From Clostridiales bacterium (GTDB taxonomy: Bacteria; Bacillota; Clostridia; Oscillospirales; Oscillospiraceae), in assembly GCA_902362775.1 (NCBI GenBank), contig CABIXV010000001.1:512654-576653 (forward strand): a stretch of 64,000 bases of DNA, given 5' to 3'. This document shows, in pieces, positions 26,118 through 36,763 of the stretch (position 1 is its first letter; each line of letters opens with the position of its first letter). The position numbers and the translations under genes are program-made. The notes under the pieces were generated by a model. The model had not been told where the DNA came from. It saw nothing but the letters and a program-made list of their open reading frames with translations, and did no database searches.

Positions 26118-26163
26118 TATTTCAGAAGTTCACTATTAAGATACTTTTGAGGGGGTGACCGCT

Positions 26164-26352
26164 ATGACGCATTTATTTGAGTTATTGTACCATTACTGGT
26201 GTGTCCCGTACGACCCGGAGCGTTTCCCGGAATACCTACGCAAAGATCCGGTCCACGCCTATGGGCAGTACGCCTTTGAGGAGGGCTTTAAGCTGGGGGC
26301 CCAGCTGACCTGTCTCTCCCTTCACGATCCGCATATGCAGACGCTGGAATAA
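26164..26352 (+). CDS. Small hypothetical protein paired with XRE regulator
   Basis: A 62-residue, aromatic-rich protein starting MTHLFELLYHYW. GAGGGGGTG precedes the ATG; the GTG at 26155 overlaps that box and is less likely. It has no signal peptide or membrane helix. It is driven by a near-consensus promoter and ends at a perfect hairpin. Possibly the partner or target of the divergent regulator. Function unknown. Confidence 0.65.
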   Translation: MTHLFELLYHYWCVPYDPERFPEYLRKDPVHAYGQYAFEEGFKLGAQLTCLSLHDPHMQTLE

Positions 26353-26354
26353 GC

Positions 26355-26389
26355 GGCACAGGGCGGGCACTTTGTGCCCGCCCTGTGCC
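26355..26389 (+). terminator. Hairpin after the small gene
   Basis: A perfect 16-bp GC-rich stem (26355-26370 with 26374-26389, loop TTT) three bases after the stop codon. No T-run; followed by the palindrome ATTGTA-TTA-TACAAT (26392-26406). Confidence 0.7.
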
Positions 26390-26467
26390 ATATTGTATTA
26401 TACAATGATTTTCGGAAGATTAAAAGGGAAATTTTCAGGCCGGGGCCGCCTTCGGTGGCCTTTTCCC

Positions 26468-26551
26468 TTAAACCTCGATCTGTTCCATAACGAAGGCCTC
26501 GATAATGTCGCCCTCTTTGATATCCTGGAGCTTCTCGAAGGTAATGCCGCA
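26468..26551 (-). pseudogene. Diverged copy of the infB 3' end
   Basis: On the minus strand, 27 codons and a stop encode CGITFEKLQDIKEGDIIEAF then VMEQIEV. This parallels the true IF-2 C-terminus ([27 protein letters not shown]) about 230 bp away, with many synonymous differences. The similarity begins abruptly at the Cys codon, and no start or upstream part is present. It is a remnant of a second infB, from duplication or from an element that once carried a replacement 3' end. Confidence 0.85.
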
Positions 26552-26698
26552 TTTCCCCACGGGATGTCCCATCCCGCGGGGACCCCTTTGATTTGAAATG
26601 CTCGGGCGGAATAAATCCGCCCTCCGCAAATCTCAGCCTTTGGCTTCGATTTTACGCGCCAAAGGGCGCGCCCCGCTACGCGGGGTACTCATGCGCCA
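26552..26698. other. Hairpin-rich gap downstream of infB
   Basis: The stretch between the infB stop and the infB 3' remnant holds no gene. It has three hairpins: GGGCGGA/TCCGCCC (26604-26622), CGCGCC/GGCGCG (26655-26670) and CCCCGC/GCGGGG (26671-26685). They probably end the infB transcript, although none has a good T-run. Confidence 0.6.
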
Positions 26699-29086
<2,388 letters not shown>

Positions 29087-29107
29087 AGATAGAAGCCACC
29101 TCGTTTC

Positions 29108-29722
29108 TTAGCTATCATGCCGGAGCTTACCAGACAGGCGCCGGCCGCCGGGGCCTGTCTTGCGGGTATGGTCAGTCCGGCGGCCGCCGGTCTTGGCCAA
29201 ACGGGGCCCGCTCCCCTCTTGGGGAGCCTTGGGTCCAGCTTTTTTCCTGGCGGGGGCAGGGGGGGCCTCCTCCCTCTTGGGAGGCGGGGCCCAGGGCTTT
29301 CGTTTGCCCTCCCGCAGGTTTTTCTCGTGCTGCCGCTTTTCCCGCTGACGCTGGAGGGCCCGGTCGGCCTTCTCCCGGATCTGCTGGGCGGCGGGGCCGT
29401 ATTTTTCCGGATCGCGGGCGGCCAGCTTCTCCAGGATGGAGGCGGCAAAGCCCGAATCTGCCAGGGCGACCATGGCACAGGACGAGCGGCCCAGCGCCAG
29501 CCCCAGTTCCGCTTTGGAAAAGGGGAGGGCCAGCCAGAGCACGTTGCCCGCCTGGCCGAAATGGGCGGCCCTTCGGCAGGTGTTAGGGGCGGCGTCAGCG
29601 GCCAGCAGCACCAGCTTGGCCTGCCGGGCCCGGCACAGGGCCCCCACCGGCTCCTCACCGACCTCCAGCCTGCCGGCCTTTTTGGCCAAGCCCAGCAGGT
29701 GGAGGATGGGATCATTAGCCAT
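29108..29722 (-). CDS. ylxQ: L7Ae-family ribosomal protein-like (YlxQ) with long basic tail
   Basis: Residues 1-100 are the L7Ae/L30e RNA-binding fold (ILHLLGLAKKAGRLEVGEEP at the start, LVLLAADAAPNT). Residues about 100-204 form a Lys/Arg/Pro/Ala-rich basic tail, which makes the protein (204 residues) about twice the usual YlxQ length. It probably binds kink-turn RNA on the ribosome or RNase P. Overlaps the ylxR end by 8 bp. The tail looks low-complexity and nucleic-acid binding. Confidence 0.85.
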   Translation of the reverse strand: MANDPILHLLGLAKKAGRLEVGEEPVGALCRARQAKLVLLAADAAPNTCRRAAHFGQAGNVLWLALPFSKAELGLALGRSSCAMVALADSGFAASILEKLAARDPEKYGPAAQQIREKADRALQRQREKRQHEKNLREGKRKPWAPPPKREEAPPAPARKKAGPKAPQEGSGPRLAKTGGRRTDHTRKTGPGGRRLSGKLRHDS

Positions 29723-29990
29723 CCGTCGGCACCTCCTTCATCTGCTCCTCCAGCCCAGACCAGACCTCATCGGGCATCTGGGCGGAGAAAGCCCGCTCCA
29801 GTGCTCTGGCCTTTCTGGCCTTTTTCAGACAGTCTGGATTGGGGCACAGATAGGCTCCCCTACCGGGCAGCTTGCCCTTAAAGTCCAGGGACACCTTTCC
29901 CTCAGGGGAACGGACCACCCGGATCAGCTCCATTTTTGGTTTCATTTCCCGGCAGCCAAGACATTGGCGCATGGGAATCTTCTTGGGCAC
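29715..29990 (-). CDS. ylxR: YlxR/RnpM RNA-binding protein
   Basis: A 91-residue protein with the family signature MRQCLGCREMKPK and GRGAYLCPNPDCLKKARK. YlxR (RnpM) binds and modulates RNase P RNA in Bacillus. The start is GTG at 29990 (VPKKIPMRQC), because the KKIP(M/L)RxC beginning is conserved in the family and GGGTGG stands seven bases upstream; the frame opens much further upstream within nusA. It is in the nusA-infB operon. Confidence 0.9.
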   Translation of the reverse strand: MPKKIPMRQCLGCREMKPKMELIRVVRSPEGKVSLDFKGKLPGRGAYLCPNPDCLKKARKARALERAFSAQMPDEVWSGLEEQMKEVPTDG

Positions 29991-30069
29991 GGTCCGCACC
30001 ACCCTTTTGGTCAGAGTTGAGAGCAGCGAGCTAAGATAGGAGATATCTTCACTCTCCACTCGATTCAAA

Positions 30070-31248
30070 TCAGGCTTCTTCCGGAGCCTCAGCGTTATCG
30101 TTCTCAGTGATCTCCCCCGCAGGCAGGTCCTCCTCAAGAGCCTCAATGGGCTCCAGGGGGGCGGAGGCGGGCTTGATGTCGATCTTATATCCAGTCAGCT
30201 TGGCGGCCAGGCGGGCGTTCTGCCCCTCCTTGCCGATGGCCAGGGAGAGCTGGTCGTCGGGCACCACCACCCGGCAGCTCTTGCCGTCGGGCAGCTCCTC
30301 CACCGAGAGAACGTCGGCGGGGGACAGGGCGGCGGCGATATACTCCGCCGGGTCCTCAGACCACTTGATAATGTCCATCTTCTCGCCCTTCAGCTCATCC
30401 ACAATGGTGTTGACCCGCTGGCCCCGGGGGCCGACGCAGGCGCCGATGGGGTCCACGTTGGGGTCGGCAGACCAGACGGCCAGCTTGGTGCGGGAGCCGG
30501 CCTCCCGTGCCACAGACTTGACCTCCACGGTGCCGTCATAGATCTCAGGCACCTCCAGCTCGAACAGCCGCTTGACCAGTCCAGGGTGGGTCCGTGAGAT
30601 GAGAACCTGGGGACCCTTGCTGTTGGGACGGACCTCCACGACATAGACCTTCAGCCGCTGGCCCTCCACATACCGCTCGCCCTTCACCTGCTCATTGGCG
30701 CCCAGATAGGCGTCGGTGAACTCAGAGCCGGAGTGGATGCGCAGGGACACGGCACCGTTCCGGGGATCGATACGGGTAACCACGCCGGTAACCAGCTCCT
30801 GCTCCTTGGAGCAGAACTCGTCATAGATCATCCCCTGCTCCGCCTCACGGATGCCCTGGATAATGACTTGGCGGGCGGTCTGCGCGGCTACCCGGCCGAA
30901 GTTCCGGGGCTTGATCTCCATGCGGACCACATCGCCCAGTTGGGCCTGGGGCAGGGCGTTTCGTGCCTCGTCCAGGCTGATCTCCGTGGCGGGGTCGTCC
31001 ACCACCTCCACCACTTCCTTCTTCAAAAACAGGCGGACAGTGGCGGTCTCCTCATTGGCCTCGATGACCAGATTTTCCCCCATCCCCTCGTGGTCCTTCT
31101 TATAGGCGGACAGAAGGGCCTGGGTAATCTTCTCCATCATATAGCCGGGCTTGATGCCCTTCTCCTGCTCAATCTGGGCGATGGCGGCAAAGAACTCCTT
31201 GCCGTCCAGCTCATTGCTGTTGACTTTTTTGGTTGCTCTCTTAGCCAC
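30070..31248 (-). CDS. nusA: Transcription termination/antitermination factor NusA
   Basis: A 392-residue protein with the N-terminal RNA-polymerase-binding domain, S1 domain (about 135-200) and two KH domains, including GACVGPRGQRVNTIVDELKGEK and AIGKEGQNARLAAKLTG. It lacks the acidic repeats of E. coli NusA, as usual in Firmicutes, but ends in a short acidic tail. Start is GTG at 31248 with GGAGGAAAC upstream. Second gene of the rimP operon. Confidence 0.96.
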   Translation of the reverse strand: MAKRATKKVNSNELDGKEFFAAIAQIEQEKGIKPGYMMEKITQALLSAYKKDHEGMGENLVIEANEETATVRLFLKKEVVEVVDDPATEISLDEARNALPQAQLGDVVRMEIKPRNFGRVAAQTARQVIIQGIREAEQGMIYDEFCSKEQELVTGVVTRIDPRNGAVSLRIHSGSEFTDAYLGANEQVKGERYVEGQRLKVYVVEVRPNSKGPQVLISRTHPGLVKRLFELEVPEIYDGTVEVKSVAREAGSRTKLAVWSADPNVDPIGACVGPRGQRVNTIVDELKGEKMDIIKWSEDPAEYIAAALSPADVLSVEELPDGKSCRVVVPDDQLSLAIGKEGQNARLAAKLTGYKIDIKPASAPLEPIEALEEDLPAGEITENDNAEAPEEA

Positions 31249-31334
31249 GATAGTTTCCTCCTAAAACAGCGGAAGCGCCGCCGTTCATTGTATAGCTTTT
31301 GCGCAGCGGGCCGCCCCAATGGCGGTCGTGTCCG

Positions 31335-31790
31335 TCAAAACCGGGGATACAGCCGGACCAGGGCGATCTCCTTCTTCTCAAAGTTCACCGGGCTGCCGCC
31401 CACCTCCAGGGTCACATTTCCGTCCTCAAAGGCACGGAGCAGACCCACATGGTCTTTACGGCCATCTCTGGGGCGGTAGAGCTTTACCTCCACCTCGGCC
31501 CCCAAGAATTGGGCGAAATGATTCGGCTTTTTCAACACTCGGTCCGCCCCGGCAGAGGACACCTCAAAAGTGTAGCTGCCCTCAATGGGATCGGCCTCGT
31601 CCAGCAGGTCGGACAGGGGCCGGGAAACCGCCTCACAGTCATCGATGGACACGCCGCCCTCCTTATCGATGTAGACGCGGAGGAACCACTCCCCCGCCTC
31701 CTTCACATATTCCACATCCCAGAGGGTGCATCCAGCCCCCTCCACCACGGGGAGGGCCAAAGCGGCCACGGTATCGGTAACTTTTGCCAT
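31335..31790 (-). CDS. rimP: Ribosome maturation factor RimP
   Basis: A 151-residue protein starting MAKVTDTVAALALPVVEG. Family features GCTLWDVEYVKEAGEWFLRV, IDDCEAVSRPLSDLLDEADPI and YTFEVSSAGADRVL are plain. It takes part in 30S subunit assembly. The frame is open 19 codons upstream, but AGGAAC before the ATG at 31790 supports this start. First gene of the nusA-infB operon. Confidence 0.95.
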   Translation of the reverse strand: MAKVTDTVAALALPVVEGAGCTLWDVEYVKEAGEWFLRVYIDKEGGVSIDDCEAVSRPLSDLLDEADPIEGSYTFEVSSAGADRVLKKPNHFAQFLGAEVEVKLYRPRDGRKDHVGLLRAFEDGNVTLEVGGSPVNFEKKEIALVRLYPRF

Positions 31791-31900
31791 AAAGTTCCTC
31801 CTATTTTGCCCCTCACTCCCGGAGGTTCGGCCCATTTGGTCAATCAAAAAGAGCGGAGCCTTGACCCCACTCTCACCAATACTACCTTAATAACATCATG

Positions 31901-31929
31901 ACTATACCACAAACCAAGGCGGATTGCAA
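31901..31929 (-). promoter_or_regulatory. Promoter of the rimP-nusA-infB operon
   Basis: On the minus strand TTGCAA (31924-31929), a 17-bp spacer and TATAGT (31901-31906). The leader to the rimP start is about 100 bp and has no clear structured regulator. The rest of 31791-32094 holds only the divergent upstream regions. Confidence 0.65.
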
Positions 31930-32094
31930 GAGCTGGAGAAAAGTTTTTTCCAGATCAAGGGCTTTTTCCAGCGCAAAACATAGAAAAAATTGTCAATGAG
32001 AACAGTCATTACCGGATTTTTCGGCAGACAAAAGACACATACTACCACCCGGATGGAACTTCCGTTGGACAAACAGGACGGGAGGAAGTTGAGA

Positions 32095-32511
32095 ATGAAA
32101 CGATATCTAATGGCTCTTGGCCTGGCTGTGACCATGGTGGCCACCCTGGCCTCCTGCGGCAACACGGACGGGAATACCAACAGCGGTACCAATGGCCCCG
32201 CCAACGGCTCTGTGTCCGGTTCCGCCCAGACCAGAAACCGGCGTACCACCTATGACCGCAGCAACGCCTATGACTATCTGGAGGACGGCCGCTATTCTGC
32301 TGACGCCAATGGGCGAGTATACGGCAGCCGGAACGACAACATGGGCCGAGACCTGACCCAGGGAGCACGGGACCTGATCCGCGGAGCCGGTGACGCCATC
32401 GGCGACGTGGGCCGGGGCATCGGCGATGCCGCCCGAGACATCACCGGCGGGACCGCCGGCACCCCCAGCTGGGAGCCTAATCCCGGTAACCGGAGCACGA
32501 TGAATTATTAA
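32095..32511 (+). CDS. Small lipoprotein, function unknown
   Basis: A 138-residue protein starting MKRYLMALGLAVTMVATLAS, with a lipobox ending at Cys (TLASC, residue 21), so it is presumably lipid-anchored outside the membrane. The mature part is Asn/Gly/Thr-rich, then Arg/Asp-rich (RDNMGRDLTQGARDL) with GDxxGDVGRGIGDAARD repeats. GGAGG precedes the ATG. It is alone, divergent from rimP and followed by a terminator. Similar short lipoproteins occur in sporulating clostridia, sometimes annotated YhcN/YlaJ-like, but I cannot confirm that here. Confidence 0.65.
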   Translation: MKRYLMALGLAVTMVATLASCGNTDGNTNSGTNGPANGSVSGSAQTRNRRTTYDRSNAYDYLEDGRYSADANGRVYGSRNDNMGRDLTQGARDLIRGAGDAIGDVGRGIGDAARDITGGTAGTPSWEPNPGNRSTMNY

Positions 32512-32527
32512 AAAATAGGCAATCTCC

Positions 32528-32567
32528 AAAAAGGGGTCCGGCAAAACCAGTTTGCCGGGCCCCTTTT
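32528..32567. terminator. Intrinsic terminator between lipoprotein and ygiQ
   Basis: A stem of AAAAAGGGGTCCGGCAAA with TTTGCCGGGCCCCTTTT (a G-T pair), loop about 5 nt, followed by TTTTC. It serves both convergent genes. Confidence 0.85.
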
Positions 32568-32605
32568 CATTCTATTCACGTCTTTTTTCAGGCCGGTCCG
32601 GGGCC

Positions 32606-34618
32606 TCATTTCTTGCGGCCTCCCTTTTTGGGCTTGGCCTTAGCCCAGCCCGCCTTGCGGGCCGGACGGTCCTCCTTCTTCTCCACCCTCTGCCGGCTGT
32701 GGACGCTCTCCCGCCGGGTGGGGCCGACGCCTTTCTTGCCGGCTGATTGGCCGCCGCCCTTTCCCTTGGCGGCCGGAGCCCGCTCCCCCGGTCCGTCCGA
32801 GGACCGCGCTCCTCTGTCCGGCCGGACCAGACAGTGCTTGCCGTAGCCGATCAGGTCCTCCCGGCCCGTCCGGTGGAGGGCCTCCAGCACCAGCTTACGG
32901 TTTTGGGGCTTGCGCCACTGCATCAGCGCCCGCTGGAGGGCCTTGTCGTGGGGCGTCTTGGGGACGAACACCGGCTCCATAGTCCGGGGGTCCAGTCCGG
33001 TGTACCACATGCAGGTGGCCAGGGTGCCCGGTGTGGGATAGAAGTCCTGCACCTGTTCAGGCATATGGCCCTGCCTGTTCAGCCACTCGGCCAGCTTTAC
33101 CGCGTCCTCCAGAGTGCAGCCCGGATGGGAGGAGATGAGGTAGGGCACCAGATACTGGTCCTTGCCATACCGCCGGTTGAGCTTAAAATACTTTTCTCGG
33201 AATTTTTCATATACCTCAATGTGGGGCTTTCCCATGTAGTCCAGAGTATGGGCCACACAGTGCTCCGGCGCCACCTTGAGCTGGCCAGAGATGTGGTGCT
33301 GGACCAGGTCGGTAAAAAACTCCCCGCTGGGGTCCTTCATCAGATAGTCAAACCGGATGCCGGATCGGATGAACACCTTTTTCACCTTTGGGATCTCCCG
33401 CAGCTTGCGCAGCAGCAGCATATAGTCGGTGTGGTCCGCATCCAGGTTAGGACAGGGCTCCGGGGCCAGGCAGGCCCGGTTTTTGCACATCCCGTGCTTG
33501 AGCTGCTTCTGGCAGGAGGGCCGGCGGAAGGTGGCCGAGGGGCCGCCCACATCGTGGATATAGCCCTTGAAGCCGGGGTGCTCCGTCAGGGCCTTCACCT
33601 CACGGATGACCGACTGGTGGCTTCGGCAGGAGATGGTACGTCCCTGGTGAAAGGCCAGGGAGCAGAAGTTGCACGCCCCAAAGCATCCCCTGTTGTGGGT
33701 GACGGAGAAGCGCACCTCCTCGATGGCGGGCACACCTCCCATCTCGTCGTACATGGGGTGGGGCTCCCGGACATAGGGCAGCTCGGCCACCCGGTCCATT
33801 TCCTCTGTGGTCAGGGGGAAGGCCGGAGGATTGACCAGCAGGAACTGTCGGCCGTGTTTTTGCAGGATGGCCCTGCCCACCACAGCGTCATGCTCCTGAT
33901 ACTCCACCATATTGGCCCGGGCGTAGGCCTCCTTAGAGGCGGACACCTCCTCGAAGGAGGGCACCTCCACCCTGGGGTATGTGCACACATCCGGGTACTT
34001 CACCGCCGCACAGGTACCCCGCACATCGGTGATCTCCCCCACCGGAGTGCCGCTGGCCAGCCGGGCGGCGATCTCGATGGTGGCCCTCTCCCCCATGCCG
34101 TAGGTCAGCAGGTCCGCTTGGGCGTCGAAGAGAATGGAGCGGCGGACCTTGTCCTCCCAGTAGTCGTAGTGGGCGAAGCGGCGCAGGCTGGCCTCCAGTC
34201 CGCCGATGACCAGGGGGATGTCCCCAAAGACCTCCCGCACCCGGTTGGAGTAGACAATGGTGGCGTGGTCGGGGCGCAGGCCCGCCCGCCGTCCGGGGGA
34301 GTAGGCGTCGTCATGGCGGCGCTTTTTGGCGGCAGTGTAGTGGGCCACCATGGAGTCGATATTGCCCGCGGAGAGGAGCACCCCCAGCCGGGGCCGCCCC
34401 AGGGCGGCAAAGGCTTCCGGGTCCCTCCAGTCGGGCTGGGCCAGCATGGCCACCCGATAGCCCTCGGCCTCCAGCACCCGGCCGATGATAGCCGGACCGA
34501 AGGAGGGGTGGTCCACATAGGCGTCCCCGGTGATCAGCAGAAAGTCATAAAAGTCCCAGCCCCGGCGCTCCATATCCTGGATGCTCACCGGCAGGAACCG
34601 CTCTCGGTCAAAACTCAT
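32606..34618 (-). CDS. YgiQ-family radical SAM protein (UPF0313)
   Basis: A 670-residue protein with an N-terminal B12-binding-like part, the [4Fe-4S] motif GCFGACNFCS (CxxxCxxC) and a long C-terminal extension rich in Lys/Arg/Gly (from about 625). The DUF3362-type C-terminal region includes the VQDFYPTPGTLATCMWYTG stretch. Function of YgiQ is unsettled. The second ATG (34618) is preferred because GAGG is eight bases upstream of it and only two from the first. Confidence 0.92.
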   Translation of the reverse strand: MSFDRERFLPVSIQDMERRGWDFYDFLLITGDAYVDHPSFGPAIIGRVLEAEGYRVAMLAQPDWRDPEAFAALGRPRLGVLLSAGNIDSMVAHYTAAKKRRHDDAYSPGRRAGLRPDHATIVYSNRVREVFGDIPLVIGGLEASLRRFAHYDYWEDKVRRSILFDAQADLLTYGMGERATIEIAARLASGTPVGEITDVRGTCAAVKYPDVCTYPRVEVPSFEEVSASKEAYARANMVEYQEHDAVVGRAILQKHGRQFLLVNPPAFPLTTEEMDRVAELPYVREPHPMYDEMGGVPAIEEVRFSVTHNRGCFGACNFCSLAFHQGRTISCRSHQSVIREVKALTEHPGFKGYIHDVGGPSATFRRPSCQKQLKHGMCKNRACLAPEPCPNLDADHTDYMLLLRKLREIPKVKKVFIRSGIRFDYLMKDPSGEFFTDLVQHHISGQLKVAPEHCVAHTLDYMGKPHIEVYEKFREKYFKLNRRYGKDQYLVPYLISSHPGCTLEDAVKLAEWLNRQGHMPEQVQDFYPTPGTLATCMWYTGLDPRTMEPVFVPKTPHDKALQRALMQWRKPQNRKLVLEALHRTGREDLIGYGKHCLVRPDRGARSSDGPGERAPAAKGKGGGQSAGKKGVGPTRRESVHSRQRVEKKEDRPARKAGWAKAKPKKGGRKK

Positions 34619-34624
34619 GGTCAT

Positions 34625-34848
34625 TTCCTCGATTTCATGAAAATCAGGGTAAAACAGCGCGCAGTCCTCGCCCCAGGCCCTCCGCCACCGCCCATGGGGA
34701 GGCAGCAGGATCGAGCTCCCGGCCCCATCATGATCTTCAGCCGGCGGGCCAACAGCATAGAGATCACTCTCTCAAGAAAGAGCATATCACACCAGGGGCG
34801 GAATTACCACTGTTTTCTCCCGTCCAGACTGGCCCCTTGACCCCCCCC
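34625..34848. other. Gene-free stretch upstream of ygiQ and the MATE promoter
   Basis: 224 bp between two divergent genes. No convincing ORF or structured RNA was seen apart from the promoter and leader described next. An imperfect CTCTC-AA-GAAAGAG dyad lies near 34770. Confidence 0.4.
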
Positions 34849-34877
34849 TTGACAAACCGCTTTTCTCTCGGTATAAT
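34849..34877 (+). promoter_or_regulatory. Consensus promoter of the MATE leader
   Basis: TTGACA (34849-34854), a 17-bp spacer and TATAAT (34872-34877): both hexamers match sigma-A consensus exactly. The expected start is near 34884, giving a leader of about 130 nt before the MATE start codon. Confidence 0.9.
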
Positions 34878-34883
34878 CCTTTC

Positions 34884-35015
34884 GGTCACTCGGAGGGTAC
34901 GCCATTCGACAGAAGAAATGGTACGCTGGATAAGGTGACGGGCTGAAATGCCCGTTGGCTTATCCGGCTTTTTTGTTGTCCTTCGGACCGATCTCACAAC
35001 TGGGAGTGATCTTCT
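34884..35015 (+). promoter_or_regulatory. Structured leader with intrinsic terminator (riboswitch or attenuator candidate)
   Basis: The leader contains an upstream hairpin (GTA-CG-CCATT with AATGG-TAC, about 34898-34924). It then has a long stem from 34925 to 34969 (GCTGGATAAG pairing with CTTATCCGGC, and inner ACGGGC with GCCCGT), followed by TTTTTT (34969-34974). A full terminator between a perfect promoter and the gene it drives implies conditional read-through. It does not match the guanidine, preQ1, TPP, fluoride or Mn riboswitch cores that I know. Confidence 0.7.
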
Positions 35016-36347
35016 GTGGACCTGCTGACAGGAAATGTAAAAAAGCTCTATTTCCGGTATCTCGGCGCCGCCTTTGGCAGCGCCATCATCTCCTCCATCT
35101 ATGGGCTGGTGGACACCGCCATGGTAGGCCAGTACCACGGCCCTCAGGGGGCGGCGGCAATGGCGGTGGTGGCCCCGGTGTGGAATATCATATACAGCCT
35201 GGGCCTGCTGGCTGGCATCGGCGGCTCCGTGCTGTTCAGCACAGCCCGCGGCCAGGGCCAGAGCCGGCGGGAGCGGGAATATTTTTCCGCCGCCCTGCTG
35301 GGCGTGTCCGGGCTGGCTATTATAAGCTGGCTGGTCATCTTCCTGCTGGACGCCCCCCTTCTCACCCTGTTCGGGGCTGACCAGGCACTGCTCCCCCTGG
35401 CCCAGGCCTATCTCCTTCCGGTCAAGTGGGTAGTGCCTGTCTTTCTGTTTAACCAGATGCTGGCCGCCTTTCTCCGCAATGACGGAGACCCCGGCCGGGC
35501 GGCGGCGGCCGTCCTGTCCGGGGGTATCTTCAACATCTTTGGGGACTACTTTTTTGTCTTTGTGCTGGATATGGGTATCTTTGGGGCCGGGCTGGCCACC
35601 GCTATTGGCTCGGTGATTTCCCTGCTGGTAGCCCTGACTCACTTCCTGTCCCCAAAAAACACGCTGCGCTTCCTGTGGCCCAGCCGCCTGCCCCAAAAGC
35701 TCCGCGCCATCCTGGTCACCGGCTTCTCCACCTTTTTCATCGACATCGCCATGGGCATCCTCACCACCCTGTTCAACCGGCAGATCATGTCCTGCCTGGG
35801 AACAGACGCCCTGGCGGTATACGGCATCATCGTCAACGTAAGCACCATTGTTCAGTGCTGCGCTTACAGCGTGGGCCAGTCCGCCCAGCCGATCCTGTCC
35901 ATCAACTTCGGCGCCCACCAATGGGACCGCCTCCGCCAGACGCTCCGATATGCCCTGTGGGCCGCCGCCTTTTTCAGTCTGGCCTGGACCGCCCTGATCT
36001 GGGCGGCCCCCAATGGGTTTGTCCGTATCTTCATGGACGCCGGGCCGGATATCTACGCCATTGCCCCGGCCATCCTCCGGACCTACGGCCTGTCCTTCCT
36101 GCTCCTCCCGCTGAATATCTTTTCCACCTACTACTTCCAGTCCCTCCTGCGCCCCGCCGCCGCCTTCTTTGTGTCGGTGGCCCGGGGGCTGGTCATCAGC
36201 GGCGGGCTGATCCTCGCCCTCCCCGCCCTTCTGGGGCCGGAGGCGGTATGGCTGGCTATGCCGGTGACCGAGGGGGTAGTGGCCCTGGCGGTCGTCCTTC
36301 TGATCCGCCGGTACACCGGCGGCCTGGGGAGGGCGGAGGTGGGCTGA
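35016..36347 (+). CDS. MATE-family efflux transporter
   Basis: A 443-residue polytopic protein with about 12 membrane helices. Features typical of MATE exporters are the N-terminal GLVDTAMVGQYHG, AFLRNDGDPGRA (about 150) and ILSINFGAH later on, with two halves of six helices. They export drugs or metabolites against Na+ or H+. Start is GTG at 35016. It is controlled by a leader with a terminator, so the substrate may be sensed by the RNA. Long antisense ORFs opposite it are shadows. Confidence 0.93.
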   Translation: MDLLTGNVKKLYFRYLGAAFGSAIISSIYGLVDTAMVGQYHGPQGAAAMAVVAPVWNIIYSLGLLAGIGGSVLFSTARGQGQSRREREYFSAALLGVSGLAIISWLVIFLLDAPLLTLFGADQALLPLAQAYLLPVKWVVPVFLFNQMLAAFLRNDGDPGRAAAAVLSGGIFNIFGDYFFVFVLDMGIFGAGLATAIGSVISLLVALTHFLSPKNTLRFLWPSRLPQKLRAILVTGFSTFFIDIAMGILTTLFNRQIMSCLGTDALAVYGIIVNVSTIVQCCAYSVGQSAQPILSINFGAHQWDRLRQTLRYALWAAAFFSLAWTALIWAAPNGFVRIFMDAGPDIYAIAPAILRTYGLSFLLLPLNIFSTYYFQSLLRPAAAFFVSVARGLVISGGLILALPALLGPEAVWLAMPVTEGVVALAVVLLIRRYTGGLGRAEVG

Positions 36348-36415
36348 CCCTCTCCCCGGCACAAGGGAGGCGGCCGCCCGATGGACAGCCGCCTGATGCC
36401 CTTCGCCCGTTCCCC

Positions 36416-36655
36416 TTAGTCCTGGGCGGGGGCGCTCCCCTTGTGCTCCGCCTGACACAGCTCTATGCAGGCATAAAATTGGGTGTGGAGCCTGTCGTAC
36501 ATCTGGTCCAGGTAGTCCCAGAGGGCATGAAATCCGCTGGACAGATCGCTGTCCTCCCGGTCCACCGCCAACGACATGACCCAGAGGGCGCAAATGCCGT
36601 CCCGCAGGCGGTTCATCGGGTCCTCCATCTCAAAGAGGACCTTATGCAGTTCCAT
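36416..36655 (-). CDS. Hypothetical 79-residue protein at the end of the cassette array
   Basis: A soluble, helical-looking protein starting MELHKVLFEMEDPMNRLRDG; no recognised family, though the length and amphipathic helices recall small phage or element proteins. AAGGAGG for this gene lies inside the 60-bp repeat that also precedes the first codons of two non-coding copies upstream. It is thus the only copy of the repeat feeding a full-length gene directly. Confidence 0.6.
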   Translation of the reverse strand: MELHKVLFEMEDPMNRLRDGICALWVMSLAVDREDSDLSSGFHALWDYLDQMYDRLHTQFYACIELCQAEHKGSAPAQD

Positions 36656-36663
36656 CTGAAAAC

Positions 36664-36723
36664 CTCCTTGTGTTTCCCCCGGAGGTGTGGTATCATAGAT
36701 TTGCCAGACCTTCTGGGATGGTG
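36664..36723 (-). repeat. 60-bp cassette repeat, copy A
   Basis: Near-identical to copies at 37033-37092 and 37409-37468 (plus-strand start CTCCTTGTGTTTCCCCCGG). On the minus strand it holds a hairpin (GGTCTGGTA with TACCACACC, one mismatch) followed by the Shine-Dalgarno AAGGAGG of the 79-residue gene. Confidence 0.9.
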
Positions 36724-36763
36724 TTTGTGGGGTGTTGGTGTGCTTGTCAGGTGGGCCAACACC

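Noticed and set aside
34884-35015. Guanidine-I (ykkC) or similar exporter riboswitch
   Set aside because: The conserved ACGR-type loops and CUAGGGUUCCG-like core of those classes are missing.
34764-36593. 609-codon minus-strand ORF opposite the MATE gene
   Set aside because: It mirrors the real MATE gene with GC-rich codons, has a Gly/Gln/Arg-rich composition and no start signal; the plus frame has clear MATE motifs.
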